Part shown: positions 17,386 through 25,915 of the stretch, piece by piece | How the letters are laid out: every line of letters begins with the position of its first letter | Position numbering within the stretch: the first letter of the stretch is position 1 | NCBI GenBank assembly: GCA_910575725.1 | Contig: CAJTFE010000021.1 | Coordinates: 16,409 to 80,408, forward strand | DNA: 64,000 bases | Direction of reading: 5' to 3' | Source: Clostridia bacterium | GTDB lineage: Bacteria > Bacillota > Clostridia > Lachnospirales > Lachnospiraceae | Position numbers and translations under genes: made by a program | The notes under the pieces: model-generated | What the model was told of the DNA's origin: nothing | Databases searched by the model: none | What the model saw: the letters and a program-made list of their open reading frames with translations, nothing else

Positions 17386-18270
17386 TCAACAGGATGGCTC
17401 AAATTTGTTTTTTAAATACTGTAATGATTTTTTCAGATATTTGTCCATAGTCTCTTCATCTGCTCCATTGCTTAAATCTCTCCAGACACGGCAGTCTCTT
17501 CCGACTTCTCCCCCCTGCTTCAGGAAGGGTTCCATGACAACACCCTTTTGATAATTAATATCTCTCAGAGCCCGGCCGACAGCTGTCCAGTCAATCGTCT
17601 CATTCATACCCGGAAGTTTCCGGTTTGCCTCGCCAACATGAAAATGTCCCAGCATACTTCCCGCTCTGCCGATCGCCTTACACATATCATCTTCTTCAAT
17701 ATTCATGTGATAAGTATCCAGCAAAATGTTAATACTCTTTCTCCCAATTTCTCTACAATAGTCAATGGCTTCTTCACAGTCTGTTAAAATATAAGTCTCA
17801 TTTCTGTTAAGAACCTCTAACGCACATTCAACACCCAGAGCATCTGCAGCCGTTCCCAGCTCTCTCAGCATTGGAATACTCCTTTCCCAGGCTGCCTCTT
17901 TATCTGTTTCCACAAAATCAGCAGGCCAGAAGGAATATATAGCTCCCGCTAATACAGGAGAATGGATCAATGCCATTTTTTTTACAATTTCCTTAAAATA
18001 TTCCAGACCATTTTTTCTTACCTCTAAATCCGGAGAAGATAAATCATATTCTTTCGCCGGTCCGCTGTTGGTAGAAAAAGTAAGGCCATAGTTCCTGCCA
18101 ATCGCGTCCAGTTCTTTCAACTGCGTCTCATTCATGTGATATACATGATCCGCCGTTATTTCAAACATATCAAATCCATATGCCGATAGTTTTTCGGCCA
18201 CTTTTTTATATTTCTCCAAATCACATTTCCAGGTCGTTCCCCAATAAGCATATCCCATTCCAAATTTCAT
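17386..18270 (-). CDS. D-tagatose/D-psicose 3-epimerase family sugar epimerase
   Basis: 294 residues, TIM-barrel. All four metal ligands expected for the DTE/DPE family are present in context: Glu in CALEVLNR, Asp in ILLDTYHMNIEE, His in LGHFHVGEANRK and Glu in VVMEPFLK. The N-terminus KFGMGYAYWG and the GFDMFEI motif also fit. Such enzymes interconvert ketoses at C3 (for example allulose/fructose or tagatose/sorbose). It is the first gene of the leftward sugar operon, directly behind the operator region, so the transported sugar is likely its substrate or a precursor of it. Confidence 0.85.
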   Translation of the reverse strand: MKFGMGYAYWGTTWKCDLEKYKKVAEKLSAYGFDMFEITADHVYHMNETQLKELDAIGRNYGLTFSTNSGPAKEYDLSSPDLEVRKNGLEYFKEIVKKMALIHSPVLAGAIYSFWPADFVETDKEAAWERSIPMLRELGTAADALGVECALEVLNRNETYILTDCEEAIDYCREIGRKSINILLDTYHMNIEEDDMCKAIGRAGSMLGHFHVGEANRKLPGMNETIDWTAVGRALRDINYQKGVVMEPFLKQGGEVGRDCRVWRDLSNGADEETMDKYLKKSLQYLKNKFEPSC

Positions 18271-18289
18271 AGCATTTTCCTCCAGTCTT

Positions 18290-18303
18290 TGTGTTCGAGC
18301 AAC
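18290..18303. promoter_or_regulatory. Third, weaker operator-like site
   Basis: TGTGTTCGAGCAAC resembles the two stronger sites in this region (shared TGTG.TCG.GC) but the right half-site is degraded. It lies in the epimerase leader, 20 bases before the ATG. Confidence 0.35.
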
Positions 18304-18362
18304 TTATTGTAAAAAATACAATTATTCTTATAAATTAATGATTAATGATTTTCAAATCTCTT

Positions 18363-18390
18363 GTTATACCATTTTTTGTGCTCGTGCTCA
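18363..18390 (-). promoter_or_regulatory. Sugar-operon promoter with LacI-type operator
   Basis: On the minus strand the extended -10 TGGTATAAC (hexamer 18363-18368) has no good -35. Just upstream lies TGTGCTCGTGCTCA (18377-18390), which fits the centre-CG palindrome TGnGCnCGnGCnCA exactly, as expected for a LacI-family operator. Occupancy would block RNA polymerase. Confidence 0.6.
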
Positions 18391-18537
18391 TTTATTGTGG
18401 TCATTATAGCACTACATTTTGCAAAGTTCAACCGGCAATACTCACAATTTACCGGTAAGATTTTTAGATAATTTGCACAATTTTATGTCTTAATTATATT
18501 TATAATACAATTTTACTCATCGATTTCAGTTTTTCAC

Positions 18538-18551
18538 TAGACACGAGCACA
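18538..18551. promoter_or_regulatory. Second LacI-type operator, regulator side
   Basis: TAGACACGAGCACA is the inverted form of the operator near the sugar promoter, differing at two positions. It is 63 bases upstream of the LacI-type gene start. Two sites about 160 bp apart would allow repression of both genes, possibly by looping. The AT-rich rest of this 343-base region shows nothing else. Confidence 0.55.
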
Positions 18552-18613
18552 TTTCTTTGCTATTCTTGTTAATATATGTCTTTTGACGTATCCCACATGA
18601 AGAGAGGCACCGT

Positions 18614-19654
18614 ATGAGCGTTACAATCAAGCAAATTGCAGAACTGGCAAATGTCTCCCGAGGCACTGTTGATAAGGTTCTAAACCACAGACCTGGTGTC
18701 AAAGCCGAGACAAAAACAAAAGTCCTTCAAATCGCAAAGGAATTGAATTATCAGCCTAATTTTCTTGGAAAGGCATTGGTTCAAAGCAAAGCCCCTACAA
18801 AACTCGGGATCATCCTGACCCCGGATTACAACCCCTATATTCAGGCTTTGCTTAGGGGGATCAATCAGGCAAAAGAGGAATTCGCGCCTTTCAACCTGGA
18901 TATTTCTGTAAAAATGCTGGTTACTCTGGAACCCGCCGAACTGGTTAATCTTCTCACCGATATGAGCACGGACAGCTACGATGGAATCGCCGTGTTTCCA
19001 ATTGATGATGAACAGGTAAAAACAAAAATCAATCAGCTTGCGGAACAGGGCATCATTATCGTAACATTTAACTCAAAAATCGAAGGTATACACGATTTAT
19101 GTTTTTTAGGGCAGGATCATGTCCAGGGAGGTGCTGCTGCAGCCGGCTTAATGGGACGGCTCCTTCCCTGTGGAGGAGAAATTGGAGTCATTATCAGTTC
19201 TCACAACCTTTCCTGTCATCAATGCCGCCTGGAAGGCTTCCGTCAAAAACTGGAACAAAAGTATTCCGATTTTAACATTGTAGAAATTCGGGAAAATCAG
19301 GATCACAAAGAGGAAGCCTTTAAAATCACTCTGGAATATTGTAATAAACATCCTAATTTAAAGGGAATTTATATTACCGGAGGCGGAATCAGCGGAGTAG
19401 GGCGCGCTTTGGATATCGCTGGAAAGTCAAAAGATCTGAAGGTTATCTGCCACGATCTGGTTCCCGAAACAATAACACTTCTTCAAAATGGAACTGTTGA
19501 TTTTGCAATTGGACAAAACGCAGCCAATCAGGGTTATCAGCTTGTAAAACTCCTTTTTGACTATATCATCAAGCGCCAGAAACCCGACTGTTATTATATG
19601 AAAATCCCCATCACCATCGCCACAGAGGATACCATTGATTGTTTCGAAGAATAA
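18614..19654 (+). CDS. LacI-family transcriptional regulator
   Basis: 346 residues. An N-terminal LacI HTH (VTIKQIAELANVSRGTVDKVLNHRP) and hinge are followed by a periplasmic-binding-like sensor domain (KLGIILTP...GIAVFPIDDE...FVGQD-like FLGQDHVQGG...GVIISS). It is divergent from the epimerase/kinase/ABC unit and most likely controls it in response to the imported sugar. The start ATG follows GAAGAGAGG. It shares a terminator with the convergent fucI gene. Confidence 0.93.
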   Translation: MSVTIKQIAELANVSRGTVDKVLNHRPGVKAETKTKVLQIAKELNYQPNFLGKALVQSKAPTKLGIILTPDYNPYIQALLRGINQAKEEFAPFNLDISVKMLVTLEPAELVNLLTDMSTDSYDGIAVFPIDDEQVKTKINQLAEQGIIIVTFNSKIEGIHDLCFLGQDHVQGGAAAAGLMGRLLPCGGEIGVIISSHNLSCHQCRLEGFRQKLEQKYSDFNIVEIRENQDHKEEAFKITLEYCNKHPNLKGIYITGGGISGVGRALDIAGKSKDLKVICHDLVPETITLLQNGTVDFAIGQNAANQGYQLVKLLFDYIIKRQKPDCYYMKIPITIATEDTIDCFEE

Positions 19655-19681
19655 CCGTATCATCATTATCTTTCAAAATAA

Positions 19682-19713
19682 ATGCCGCAGATGTACTCAC
19701 ACATCTGCGGCAT
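19682..19713. terminator. Bidirectional terminator
   Basis: ATGCCGCAGATGT / ACATCTGCGGCAT stem with a short loop, followed by ATTTATT, between the convergent lacI-type gene and fucI. Confidence 0.8.
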
Positions 19714-19740
19714 ATTTATTCTCTCATTCTTTTATAATTA

Positions 19741-21543
19741 TTACCGGATAGTCTTATAAAGAGGCCCGTAAGCCTGGCAGGCTCTGTAATCCTGTCCCTC
19801 TTTGTCCATTCCGAATGCATTCCATGCTGCCGGACGGAAGATCTTCTCCTCCGGTACGTTGTGCATGCAAACCGGAATTCTGAGCATGGAACAGAAGGTG
19901 ATCAGATCCGCGCCGATATGACCGTAGCTGATTGCGCCATGGTTAGCGCCCCAGTTGTTCATCACATCGTAAGCAGTCTTGAATGCGCCCTCTCCGGTAC
20001 ATCTGGGAGCGAACCAGGTGCAGGGCCATGTATAGTCGGTTCTCTTCCAGAGCTTATCGGTTACTTCATCGGGAAGCTGCACTGTCCAGCCCTCTGCAAT
20101 CTGCAGAACCGGGCCCAGGCCCTTCACCAGATTCAGACGAATCATCGTAACCGGCATCTCGGCATTGGTTACAAAGCGTGAGGAGTATCCGCCGCCCCGG
20201 AAGTATCCGTTATCTGCCGGATTCCAGGTGGTCGCTTTCAGAATCGCCTCTTGGTCTGCCTCTGTTACATTCCACCATTCCTTCATGCAGGCTGCGCCGC
20301 TCTCATCCTTTGCCTCGCCGCAGGCATCCAGACAAGCCGCGCCGGAGTTGATCAGATGGATAAATCCGTCTGCATCCTTTGCCTTTCCTTCAATCGTATA
20401 GCCGGTTGCCTTCTGAACCGCATCGCCGCTCCAGTAAGTGCGCACATCGGCAAAAATCTGGGCACGGTTGGTCAGAAGCTTCATAAACAGCATTCCAAGA
20501 CCGTTCAGCGTATCATTCTCGGTTGCCAGAACGTAGGGCTCTCTTGCTCCGTTCCAGTCAAAGGAGGTATTGAGCATTGCCTCCGGGAAATCACAGTTGG
20601 GATAGAAGTCTGTCCACTGTCTCTGTCCCTGGAAGCCTGCCGCGATAGCATTGTGTCCGATAGCTTCCTCGGAGAACTTGGGATCCAGCTTGTCGCTTCC
20701 GCTCATGAGATCCTTGATAATAACCATCATCTTTACCACGAACTCCCAGTCGGCATCCTTCTGCTCTCTGGTCTTCTGAATCTCCTCCGGATTCTTGTCA
20801 AAGCCCTCGATGCACTTCTCCTTCGTCCACTTCAGAGCCTTCTGGAACTCTTCCTCATCATAGATGCCCTCGGTCATCCGGCGGATAATCTCTACCTCGT
20901 CCACAGACTCTACTCTCATGCCCAGATACTCCTCAATAAAGGCCGGGTCAATGATGGAACCGCCGATTCCCATGCAGATAGAACCAATCTGCAGATAGGA
21001 CTTGCCTCTCATGGATGCGGCTGCAACTGCAGCGCGGCCGAAGCGGAGCAGCTTCTCCTGTACGTCTGCCGGAATGCTGGTGTCGTCTGCTTCCTGCACA
21101 TCATGTCCATAGATGCCGAACGCCGGCAGCCCTTTTTGTGCATGGGTAGCCAGTACAGATGCCAGATATACGGCGCCCGGACGCTCTGTTCCGTTGAATC
21201 CCCACACGCCCTTGATGGTCATGGGATCCATATCCATAGTCTCGGAACCATAGCACCAGCAGGGAGTTACAGTCAAAGTAATGTCAACGCCTTCCTTCTT
21301 AAACTGTGCAGCACATCTTGCGGACTCTCCTGCACGGCCGATGGTGGTCTCGGAAATCACAACCTTAACCGGCTCGCCGTTGGAATAGCGAAGGTTCTCC
21401 TCAAACAGCTTTGCTGCGGACTTTGCCATATTCATAGTCTGCTCCTCAAGAGAACCTCTTACGTCCAGAACACCTCTTCTGCCGTCAATGGTCGGCCGGA
21501 TGCCAATTACAGGATAATCACCTACTAATCTGCTTTTTGCCAC
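19741..21543 (-). CDS. fucI: L-fucose isomerase
   Basis: 600 residues, full length for the family. It converts L-fucose to L-fuculose, and many homologues also act on D-arabinose. Family-typical stretches include [20 protein letters not shown] at the N-terminus, [59 protein letters not shown] with a metal-binding Glu/Asp region, and [11 protein letters not shown] near the C-terminus. It stands alone; fuculokinase and fuculose-phosphate aldolase genes are not next to it. A divergent AraC regulator is 218 bases upstream. Confidence 0.95.
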   Translation of the reverse strand: MAKSRLVGDYPVIGIRPTIDGRRGVLDVRGSLEEQTMNMAKSAAKLFEENLRYSNGEPVKVVISETTIGRAGESARCAAQFKKEGVDITLTVTPCWCYGSETMDMDPMTIKGVWGFNGTERPGAVYLASVLATHAQKGLPAFGIYGHDVQEADDTSIPADVQEKLLRFGRAAVAAASMRGKSYLQIGSICMGIGGSIIDPAFIEEYLGMRVESVDEVEIIRRMTEGIYDEEEFQKALKWTKEKCIEGFDKNPEEIQKTREQKDADWEFVVKMMVIIKDLMSGSDKLDPKFSEEAIGHNAIAAGFQGQRQWTDFYPNCDFPEAMLNTSFDWNGAREPYVLATENDTLNGLGMLFMKLLTNRAQIFADVRTYWSGDAVQKATGYTIEGKAKDADGFIHLINSGAACLDACGEAKDESGAACMKEWWNVTEADQEAILKATTWNPADNGYFRGGGYSSRFVTNAEMPVTMIRLNLVKGLGPVLQIAEGWTVQLPDEVTDKLWKRTDYTWPCTWFAPRCTGEGAFKTAYDVMNNWGANHGAISYGHIGADLITFCSMLRIPVCMHNVPEEKIFRPAAWNAFGMDKEGQDYRACQAYGPLYKTIR

Positions 21544-21761
21544 TTTACATACCCTCCATACTTCTATTTAATAAAATTTTGAAAACCAGAGCTTCGCCCG
21601 CTCCACTCTCAAGTGTCTCTATTATATAATATTTTTCAGAAAATTGCACGTAAATTTCAATTCATATCTGGACATTTTTTGTACTAATTGATATACTTTC
21701 TCTAAGAATATAGAAATCTTTTGTAACAATCCTTTATAAATTCTGACGAGGGAACAGGGGT

Positions 21762-22685
21762 ATGAAAGCTTTTCACGAAGTACGCAGCTATGATTCAGAT
21801 TTTATGGTATGGCACTCCAACTATGAAAATATCGGTTTTCTTGCTCACTGGCACAAGGAAATCGAACTGATTTATGTGCGCTCCGGTTCCTGCCGCTTAA
21901 GCATCACAGATGTGAATTTCACGGCTCACGCCGGAGATCTGGCCGTCTGCGAAAGCGGACAGATTCACTACAGTGATTCCCACCATATGGACAATTCTCT
22001 GGATTTTATTATATTTGACACTTCGATACTGGGCTCTCTTTTTGAGAACCCTCATTTTGTACACCCCTTAGTGACAAAGGAGGAACTGGCGCGCTATGGC
22101 CTTTCCGATCGTCTGACCGGGCTGATCAATACTGTTTCCTCTGAGCTTGAGGAAAAAAAGTCCTATTACCAGGAGGTCGTTATCTCCTCTCTGCAGACCT
22201 TCTGGTTCCTGTTAAAAAGGTTTCATCCAAGAACAGAGTCAAGCTCCGTACCCGACAACCGCAGAACCCGGATGCTTGCGGATTTTCAGAATCTTCTCTC
22301 CTACATAGATGACCATTATGCAGACAATATTTCTCTGGAGTATGCAGCCGCAGGCATGAATTTCAGTACGGGATATTTTTCTAAAATCTTCAAAAAGCTT
22401 ATGGGAATTAATTTCGTCACCTATCTGAATCTGGTGCGTGTGGAACATGCAGTTTATGAGCTGCGCAATACAGAACAGAAGTTTACGGAGATTGCGCTTA
22501 ACTGCGGATTTAATAATATCCGGACCTTTAACCGGGTTTTTAAAGAAATCACCGGCTGCACGCCCTCGGAATTTCTCCTGCTGCCCGATCCGGACACCTA
22601 TAAGCGCACCTACTACAACCGGCGCTCAGAGGAACAGGAATTTGTAAAACATGATTCTCTGACGCTTATCAAGAATTTTGACTAA
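21762..22685 (+). CDS. AraC-family regulator with cupin sensor domain
   Basis: 307 residues. The N-terminal cupin-like ligand domain (HWHKEIELIYVRSGSCRL, AHAGDLAVCESGQIH) is followed by a C-terminal double HTH (ISLEYAAAGMNFSTGYFSKI... EIALNCGFNNIRTFNRVFKE). It is divergent from fucI and is the natural candidate for its activator, sensing fucose or a related sugar (inference). The start ATG follows GAGGGAACAGGGG. Confidence 0.9.
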   Translation: MKAFHEVRSYDSDFMVWHSNYENIGFLAHWHKEIELIYVRSGSCRLSITDVNFTAHAGDLAVCESGQIHYSDSHHMDNSLDFIIFDTSILGSLFENPHFVHPLVTKEELARYGLSDRLTGLINTVSSELEEKKSYYQEVVISSLQTFWFLLKRFHPRTESSSVPDNRRTRMLADFQNLLSYIDDHYADNISLEYAAAGMNFSTGYFSKIFKKLMGINFVTYLNLVRVEHAVYELRNTEQKFTEIALNCGFNNIRTFNRVFKEITGCTPSEFLLLPDPDTYKRTYYNRRSEEQEFVKHDSLTLIKNFD

Positions 22686-22811
22686 AACCAAAAGACAGAA
22701 CAGAGCGCAAAAATAAAACCGAAAAATTTAGAGTACTTCATCCGCAGCCGGTATACAGGGCAGTTCACGGCCGCAATGCAGCGTACTCAATAACATATAA
22801 GGAGGTTTTTC

Positions 22812-23309
22812 ATGCCCGATAAACCCACACTCTACCGCAAACGTCTGATTCCCAACGAGTGCATCCGCCTGGACCAGGACGAAGTCCTGCTGCGCAGAGA
22901 CAATCTGCTGGTCACACGCTGGCACACTATCCGCCCCAAGAAAGATCTGGATCATGGCGTTTCCTGCTTTCTTCTGGATAAAGGATGGAAGATCAGCCGT
23001 TTTCTTACCAGAGAGGATGAGTTAATCTGCTGGTACTGCGATATCATCGACTGGACCCTTGACCCGGACACCGACACCTACATATTCACCGATCTCCTGG
23101 CCGACGTACTCCTCTATCCCTCCGGCAGCATCCGCGTCGTAGATTTAGACGAAATCGCCGACGCCCTGGAGCAAAAGCTCCTCACGCAGGCACAAGTATG
23201 CCTCTGTATGCGCCGCCTGAACGCCCTCTTACAGGAAATCTACGCGGGCACACTGCTTCCGTCTTTAGAAGCGTACTGGAAAGCCGGGAATGGGGCTGCT
23301 GTAAAGTAA
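22812..23309 (+). CDS. DUF402-family protein, possible nucleoside di/triphosphatase
   Basis: 165 residues. The DUF402 core is visible (YCDIIDWTLDPDTDTYIFTDLLADVLLYP...VRVVDLDEI-type VVDLDEIADAL), with conserved Asp residues that bind metal in characterised members. Some relatives hydrolyse nucleoside di- and triphosphates. AAGGAGG lies upstream of the ATG. The stop codon falls in the loop of a terminator hairpin. It is monocistronic. Confidence 0.8.
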   Translation: MPDKPTLYRKRLIPNECIRLDQDEVLLRRDNLLVTRWHTIRPKKDLDHGVSCFLLDKGWKISRFLTREDELICWYCDIIDWTLDPDTDTYIFTDLLADVLLYPSGSIRVVDLDEIADALEQKLLTQAQVCLCMRRLNALLQEIYAGTLLPSLEAYWKAGNGAAVK

Positions 23310-23320
23310 ACAGCAGCCCC
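23292..23320 (+). terminator. Terminator overlapping the DUF402 stop codon
   Basis: GGGGCTGCTGT / ACAGCAGCCCC stem with the TAA stop in the loop, then ATACATTATTTTT. Confidence 0.8.
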
Positions 23321-23353
23321 ATACATTATTTTTGCAGCGGGATATTACTTTCA

Positions 23354-23839
23354 TCAAACCTCCAGCTGAATCTTCCGCCCCGTAGCACGATACGCTATAA
23401 GCTCCACTCCGGCCGCCCGAAACATCCGCTTAGAAGCAAGCACAGCCGCCGTACCGGCGTACTTGTCGCTTCCGTAAACCACCGTCTTAATCCCTGCCTG
23501 AATAATCGCCTTCGCACACTCATTGCAGGGAAACAGCGTCACATAAATCTTAGCCCCCTCCAGGCTTCCCCCCCGGTAATTCAAAATCGCATTCAGCTCA
23601 CCGTGGGTCACAAAAGGATATTTCGTCTCATTCTCCTCCCCGGTTCTCTCCCAGGGAAATACGTCGTCATCGCAGCCATTGGGAAAGCCATTGTATCCCA
23701 TGGACAAAATCTTGTTGTTTTCACTGACAATACAGGCTCCCACCTGTGTGCTGGGATCCTTGGAGCGCATACCGGACAGAGCTGCAACTCCCATAAAGTA
23801 CTCGTCCCAGCTGATATAATCGTTCCTCTTTCCTCCCAT
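23354..23839 (-). CDS. Deoxycytidylate (dCMP) deaminase family protein
   Basis: About 161 residues. Zinc-deaminase motifs are present: HGELNAI (His plus catalytic Glu, HxE) and PCNEC (two zinc Cys). The N-terminal SWDEYFMGVAALSGMRSKDPSTQVGA and the YNGFPNG loop are typical of dCMP deaminases, which make dUMP for thymidylate synthesis. The likely start is the ATG at 23839, six bases from ATAGGAG; the frame extends to 23866. It is the last gene after rpiB and upp. Confidence 0.88.
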   Translation of the reverse strand: MGGKRNDYISWDEYFMGVAALSGMRSKDPSTQVGACIVSENNKILSMGYNGFPNGCDDDVFPWERTGEENETKYPFVTHGELNAILNYRGGSLEGAKIYVTLFPCNECAKAIIQAGIKTVVYGSDKYAGTAAVLASKRMFRAAGVELIAYRATGRKIQLEV

Positions 23840-23921
23840 ATCCACGTCTCCTATCTTCCGCATCATACACAGCCGTGTATCTCAAACCCTTTCTATGCTG
23901 ATGCCCGGCTCTAAAACGTCT

Positions 23922-24551
23922 CTATTTCGTTCCAAAGATACGATCCCCGGCATCTCCCAGTCCCGGAACAATATATCCCTGCTCATTCAAATGATCATCC
24001 AGCGCACCCACATAAATATCCACATCCGGGTGTGCCTCCTGCATACGCTTAACCCCTTCCGGAGCCGCAATAATGCACATAAAGCGGATATTCTTCACAC
24101 CACGGTCTTTCAGCATCTGAATGGCCGCAACGGAAGAGCCCCCTGTAGCCAGCATCGGATCCACCACAAACACATCACGTTCGCTGCAGTCCGCCGGAAC
24201 CTTGCAGTAATACTCTACCGGCTCCAAAGTCTCCTCATTCCGATACAGGCCGATGTGCCCTACCTTCGCCGAGGGAATCATGGCAAGCATTCCTTCCACC
24301 ATTCCAAGCCCAGCCCTTAAAATGGGAATCACGGCCATCTTCTTACCTGCCAGCCCTTTTACCGTCGTCTTACAGATAGGCGTCTCAATCTCCACATCCA
24401 TAAGCTTCAGATCCTTGGTGGCCTCATAGGTAATCAGGCTTGCTATCTCGCTGATCATGGCCCGGAAATCTCTGGAGCCTGTTTCAGCCCGGCGGATCAC
24501 ACCGATCTTATGCTGAATCAACGGGTGCGTCATTACTACTACCTTTGACAT
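23922..24551 (-). CDS. upp: Uracil phosphoribosyltransferase
   Basis: 209 residues, standard length. It converts uracil and PRPP to UMP (pyrimidine salvage). The PRPP loop is [12 protein letters not shown], and the uracil-site region is near the C-terminus ([18 protein letters not shown]). It follows rpiB by 21 bases. The grouping with rpiB and a dCMP deaminase suggests a nucleotide/pentose salvage unit. Confidence 0.96.
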   Translation of the reverse strand: MSKVVVMTHPLIQHKIGVIRRAETGSRDFRAMISEIASLITYEATKDLKLMDVEIETPICKTTVKGLAGKKMAVIPILRAGLGMVEGMLAMIPSAKVGHIGLYRNEETLEPVEYYCKVPADCSERDVFVVDPMLATGGSSVAAIQMLKDRGVKNIRFMCIIAAPEGVKRMQEAHPDVDIYVGALDDHLNEQGYIVPGLGDAGDRIFGTK

Positions 24552-24572
24552 CTTCTTTTGTCCTCCTTGCTC

Positions 24573-25004
24573 TTATTCCTCGTCAATTGCCTTAACCCGG
24601 TTCATGTGTCTCTCTGCATTGGAAAATTCTGTATTTAAGAAGGTATCCACAATCTTTACCGCCAGTCCGGGGCCTACAACCCGGCCGCCCATAGCAAGGA
24701 TATTGGCATCGTTATGCTGTCTTGTAGCCTCTGCGCTGAAGCAGTCGCTGCAGAGCGCCGCGCGGATTCCCTTAAAGCGGTTGGCCGTAATCGAAATTCC
24801 GATTCCCGTTCCGCAGATCAAAATGCCCTTTTCGCACTCCTTGGACAGGATTGCCTTTGCCACTTTCTTTGCGTAGATGGGATAATCTACTGCATCCGTG
24901 CTGCCGCATCCAAAGTTCTTATATTCCAGCCCCTTCTCATCCAGGTAGGCGATGACCTCCTGCATCAATTCATATCCACCGTGATCACATCCAAGCGCTA
25001 TCAT
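24573..25004 (-). CDS. rpiB: Ribose-5-phosphate isomerase B
   Basis: 143 residues of the RpiB/LacA/LacB fold. ALGCDHGGYELM is at the N-terminus, and the active-site loop ICGTGIGISITANRFKGIRAALC and the NANVLA-type HNDANILAMGGR segment are intact. It interconverts ribose-5-phosphate and ribulose-5-phosphate. First gene of the unit with upp and the dCMP deaminase. Confidence 0.94.
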   Translation of the reverse strand: MIALGCDHGGYELMQEVIAYLDEKGLEYKNFGCGSTDAVDYPIYAKKVAKAILSKECEKGILICGTGIGISITANRFKGIRAALCSDCFSAEATRQHNDANILAMGGRVVGPGLAVKIVDTFLNTEFSNAERHMNRVKAIDEE

Positions 25005-25131
25005 TGTTGTGCTACCTCCATACTGTTTATTTTCTAAATTATATCATTTTTTTATGGAATAGCAAATGCTTTCTTTTAACCTTTGCAAGGAACCTGGATC
25101 CTGGAAAAAATGACAGGACGGGGCGGCCTTC

Positions 25132-25857
25132 CTACTGGTTCAAATACCGCATAACCCCCATATGTATCGCCCACACCAGCTGATCCTGGTAGTTCTCGTC
25201 TTTCAGCTTCCCATTCTCCTCCCAGTTGCTTAAAAACCCACACTCCACAATCACCACCGGCGCCTGGGTTTTCTTCAAAAGATAATAGGTATCATTGGCC
25301 TTCGCCTGTCTGTGATTCTCCGGATCTACAAAGCGGACAAGCTCTTCTTGTATCAGCTCCGCCAGCCCCTGGCTCTCCTTGGAAGTTCCGTAATAAAAAA
25401 CCTGCGCCCCTTGAACCGCCTCCTCATGGTAGCTGTTCTGGTGAATGCTCACCACACAGGCCGGCTGTTCCTCATTGATCAGCTCACATCTGCGCTTCAT
25501 GTCCTGGGCTTTTTTGTTGGAGGCATTCTCATCGTACAGGCCCCGATCCTCCTCCCGGGTCATCACCACCTCTATGTCCTGCTGTTCCAGAAGGACTTTC
25601 AGCTTTCCTGCAATCTCCAGATTCAGATCCTTCTCCTGTGTCCCGTCCACGCTGATTTTTCCCGGATCATTTCCTCCATGGCCGGCGTCCAGAATCACCA
25701 GCCGGGAATCCGTTCTTTGTGCCTTCCCTCCCGCCTGCTCCCAGAAGCCCACTCGGGCAAAATAGCAGGCGCTTGCCAAAACCAGGACTGCCATCCCCAA
25801 GCCGATGACACGGCTTCTCCTAACCATTCTTTCCTTTAATTTCCGCAAAATTTCCAT
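25132..25857 (-). CDS. N-acetylmuramoyl-L-alanine amidase (CwlD-like, Amidase_3)
   Basis: 241 residues. An N-terminal membrane anchor (residues about 17-34) exposes an Amidase_3 domain. The zinc/catalytic residues sit in ILDAGHGGNDPG, the Glu in LNLEIAGKL, SIHQNS and VVIVECGFLSN. It cleaves the bond between MurNAc and the stem peptide. In spore formers CwlD acts with PdaA to make cortex muramic-delta-lactam; that specific role is only a possibility here. A terminator separates it from the upstream GH18 gene. Confidence 0.9.
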   Translation of the reverse strand: MEILRKLKERMVRRSRVIGLGMAVLVLASACYFARVGFWEQAGGKAQRTDSRLVILDAGHGGNDPGKISVDGTQEKDLNLEIAGKLKVLLEQQDIEVVMTREEDRGLYDENASNKKAQDMKRRCELINEEQPACVVSIHQNSYHEEAVQGAQVFYYGTSKESQGLAELIQEELVRFVDPENHRQAKANDTYYLLKKTQAPVVIVECGFLSNWEENGKLKDENYQDQLVWAIHMGVMRYLNQ

Positions 25858-25861
25858 GAAA

Positions 25862-25900
25862 AAACCGCCATATATTTCTTTGTAAAATATATGGCGGTTT
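25862..25900. terminator. Terminator between the GH18 and amidase genes
   Basis: Long stem AAACCGCCATATATTT / AAATATATGGCGGTTT with a short loop; T-rich flanks. Confidence 0.75.
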
Positions 25901-25915
25901 CGTTTATTCCATGTC

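Noticed and set aside
20251..21528. 425-codon plus-strand open frame opposite fucI
   Set aside because: Antisense to a full-length, well-conserved FucI; no ribosome site and no recognisable family.
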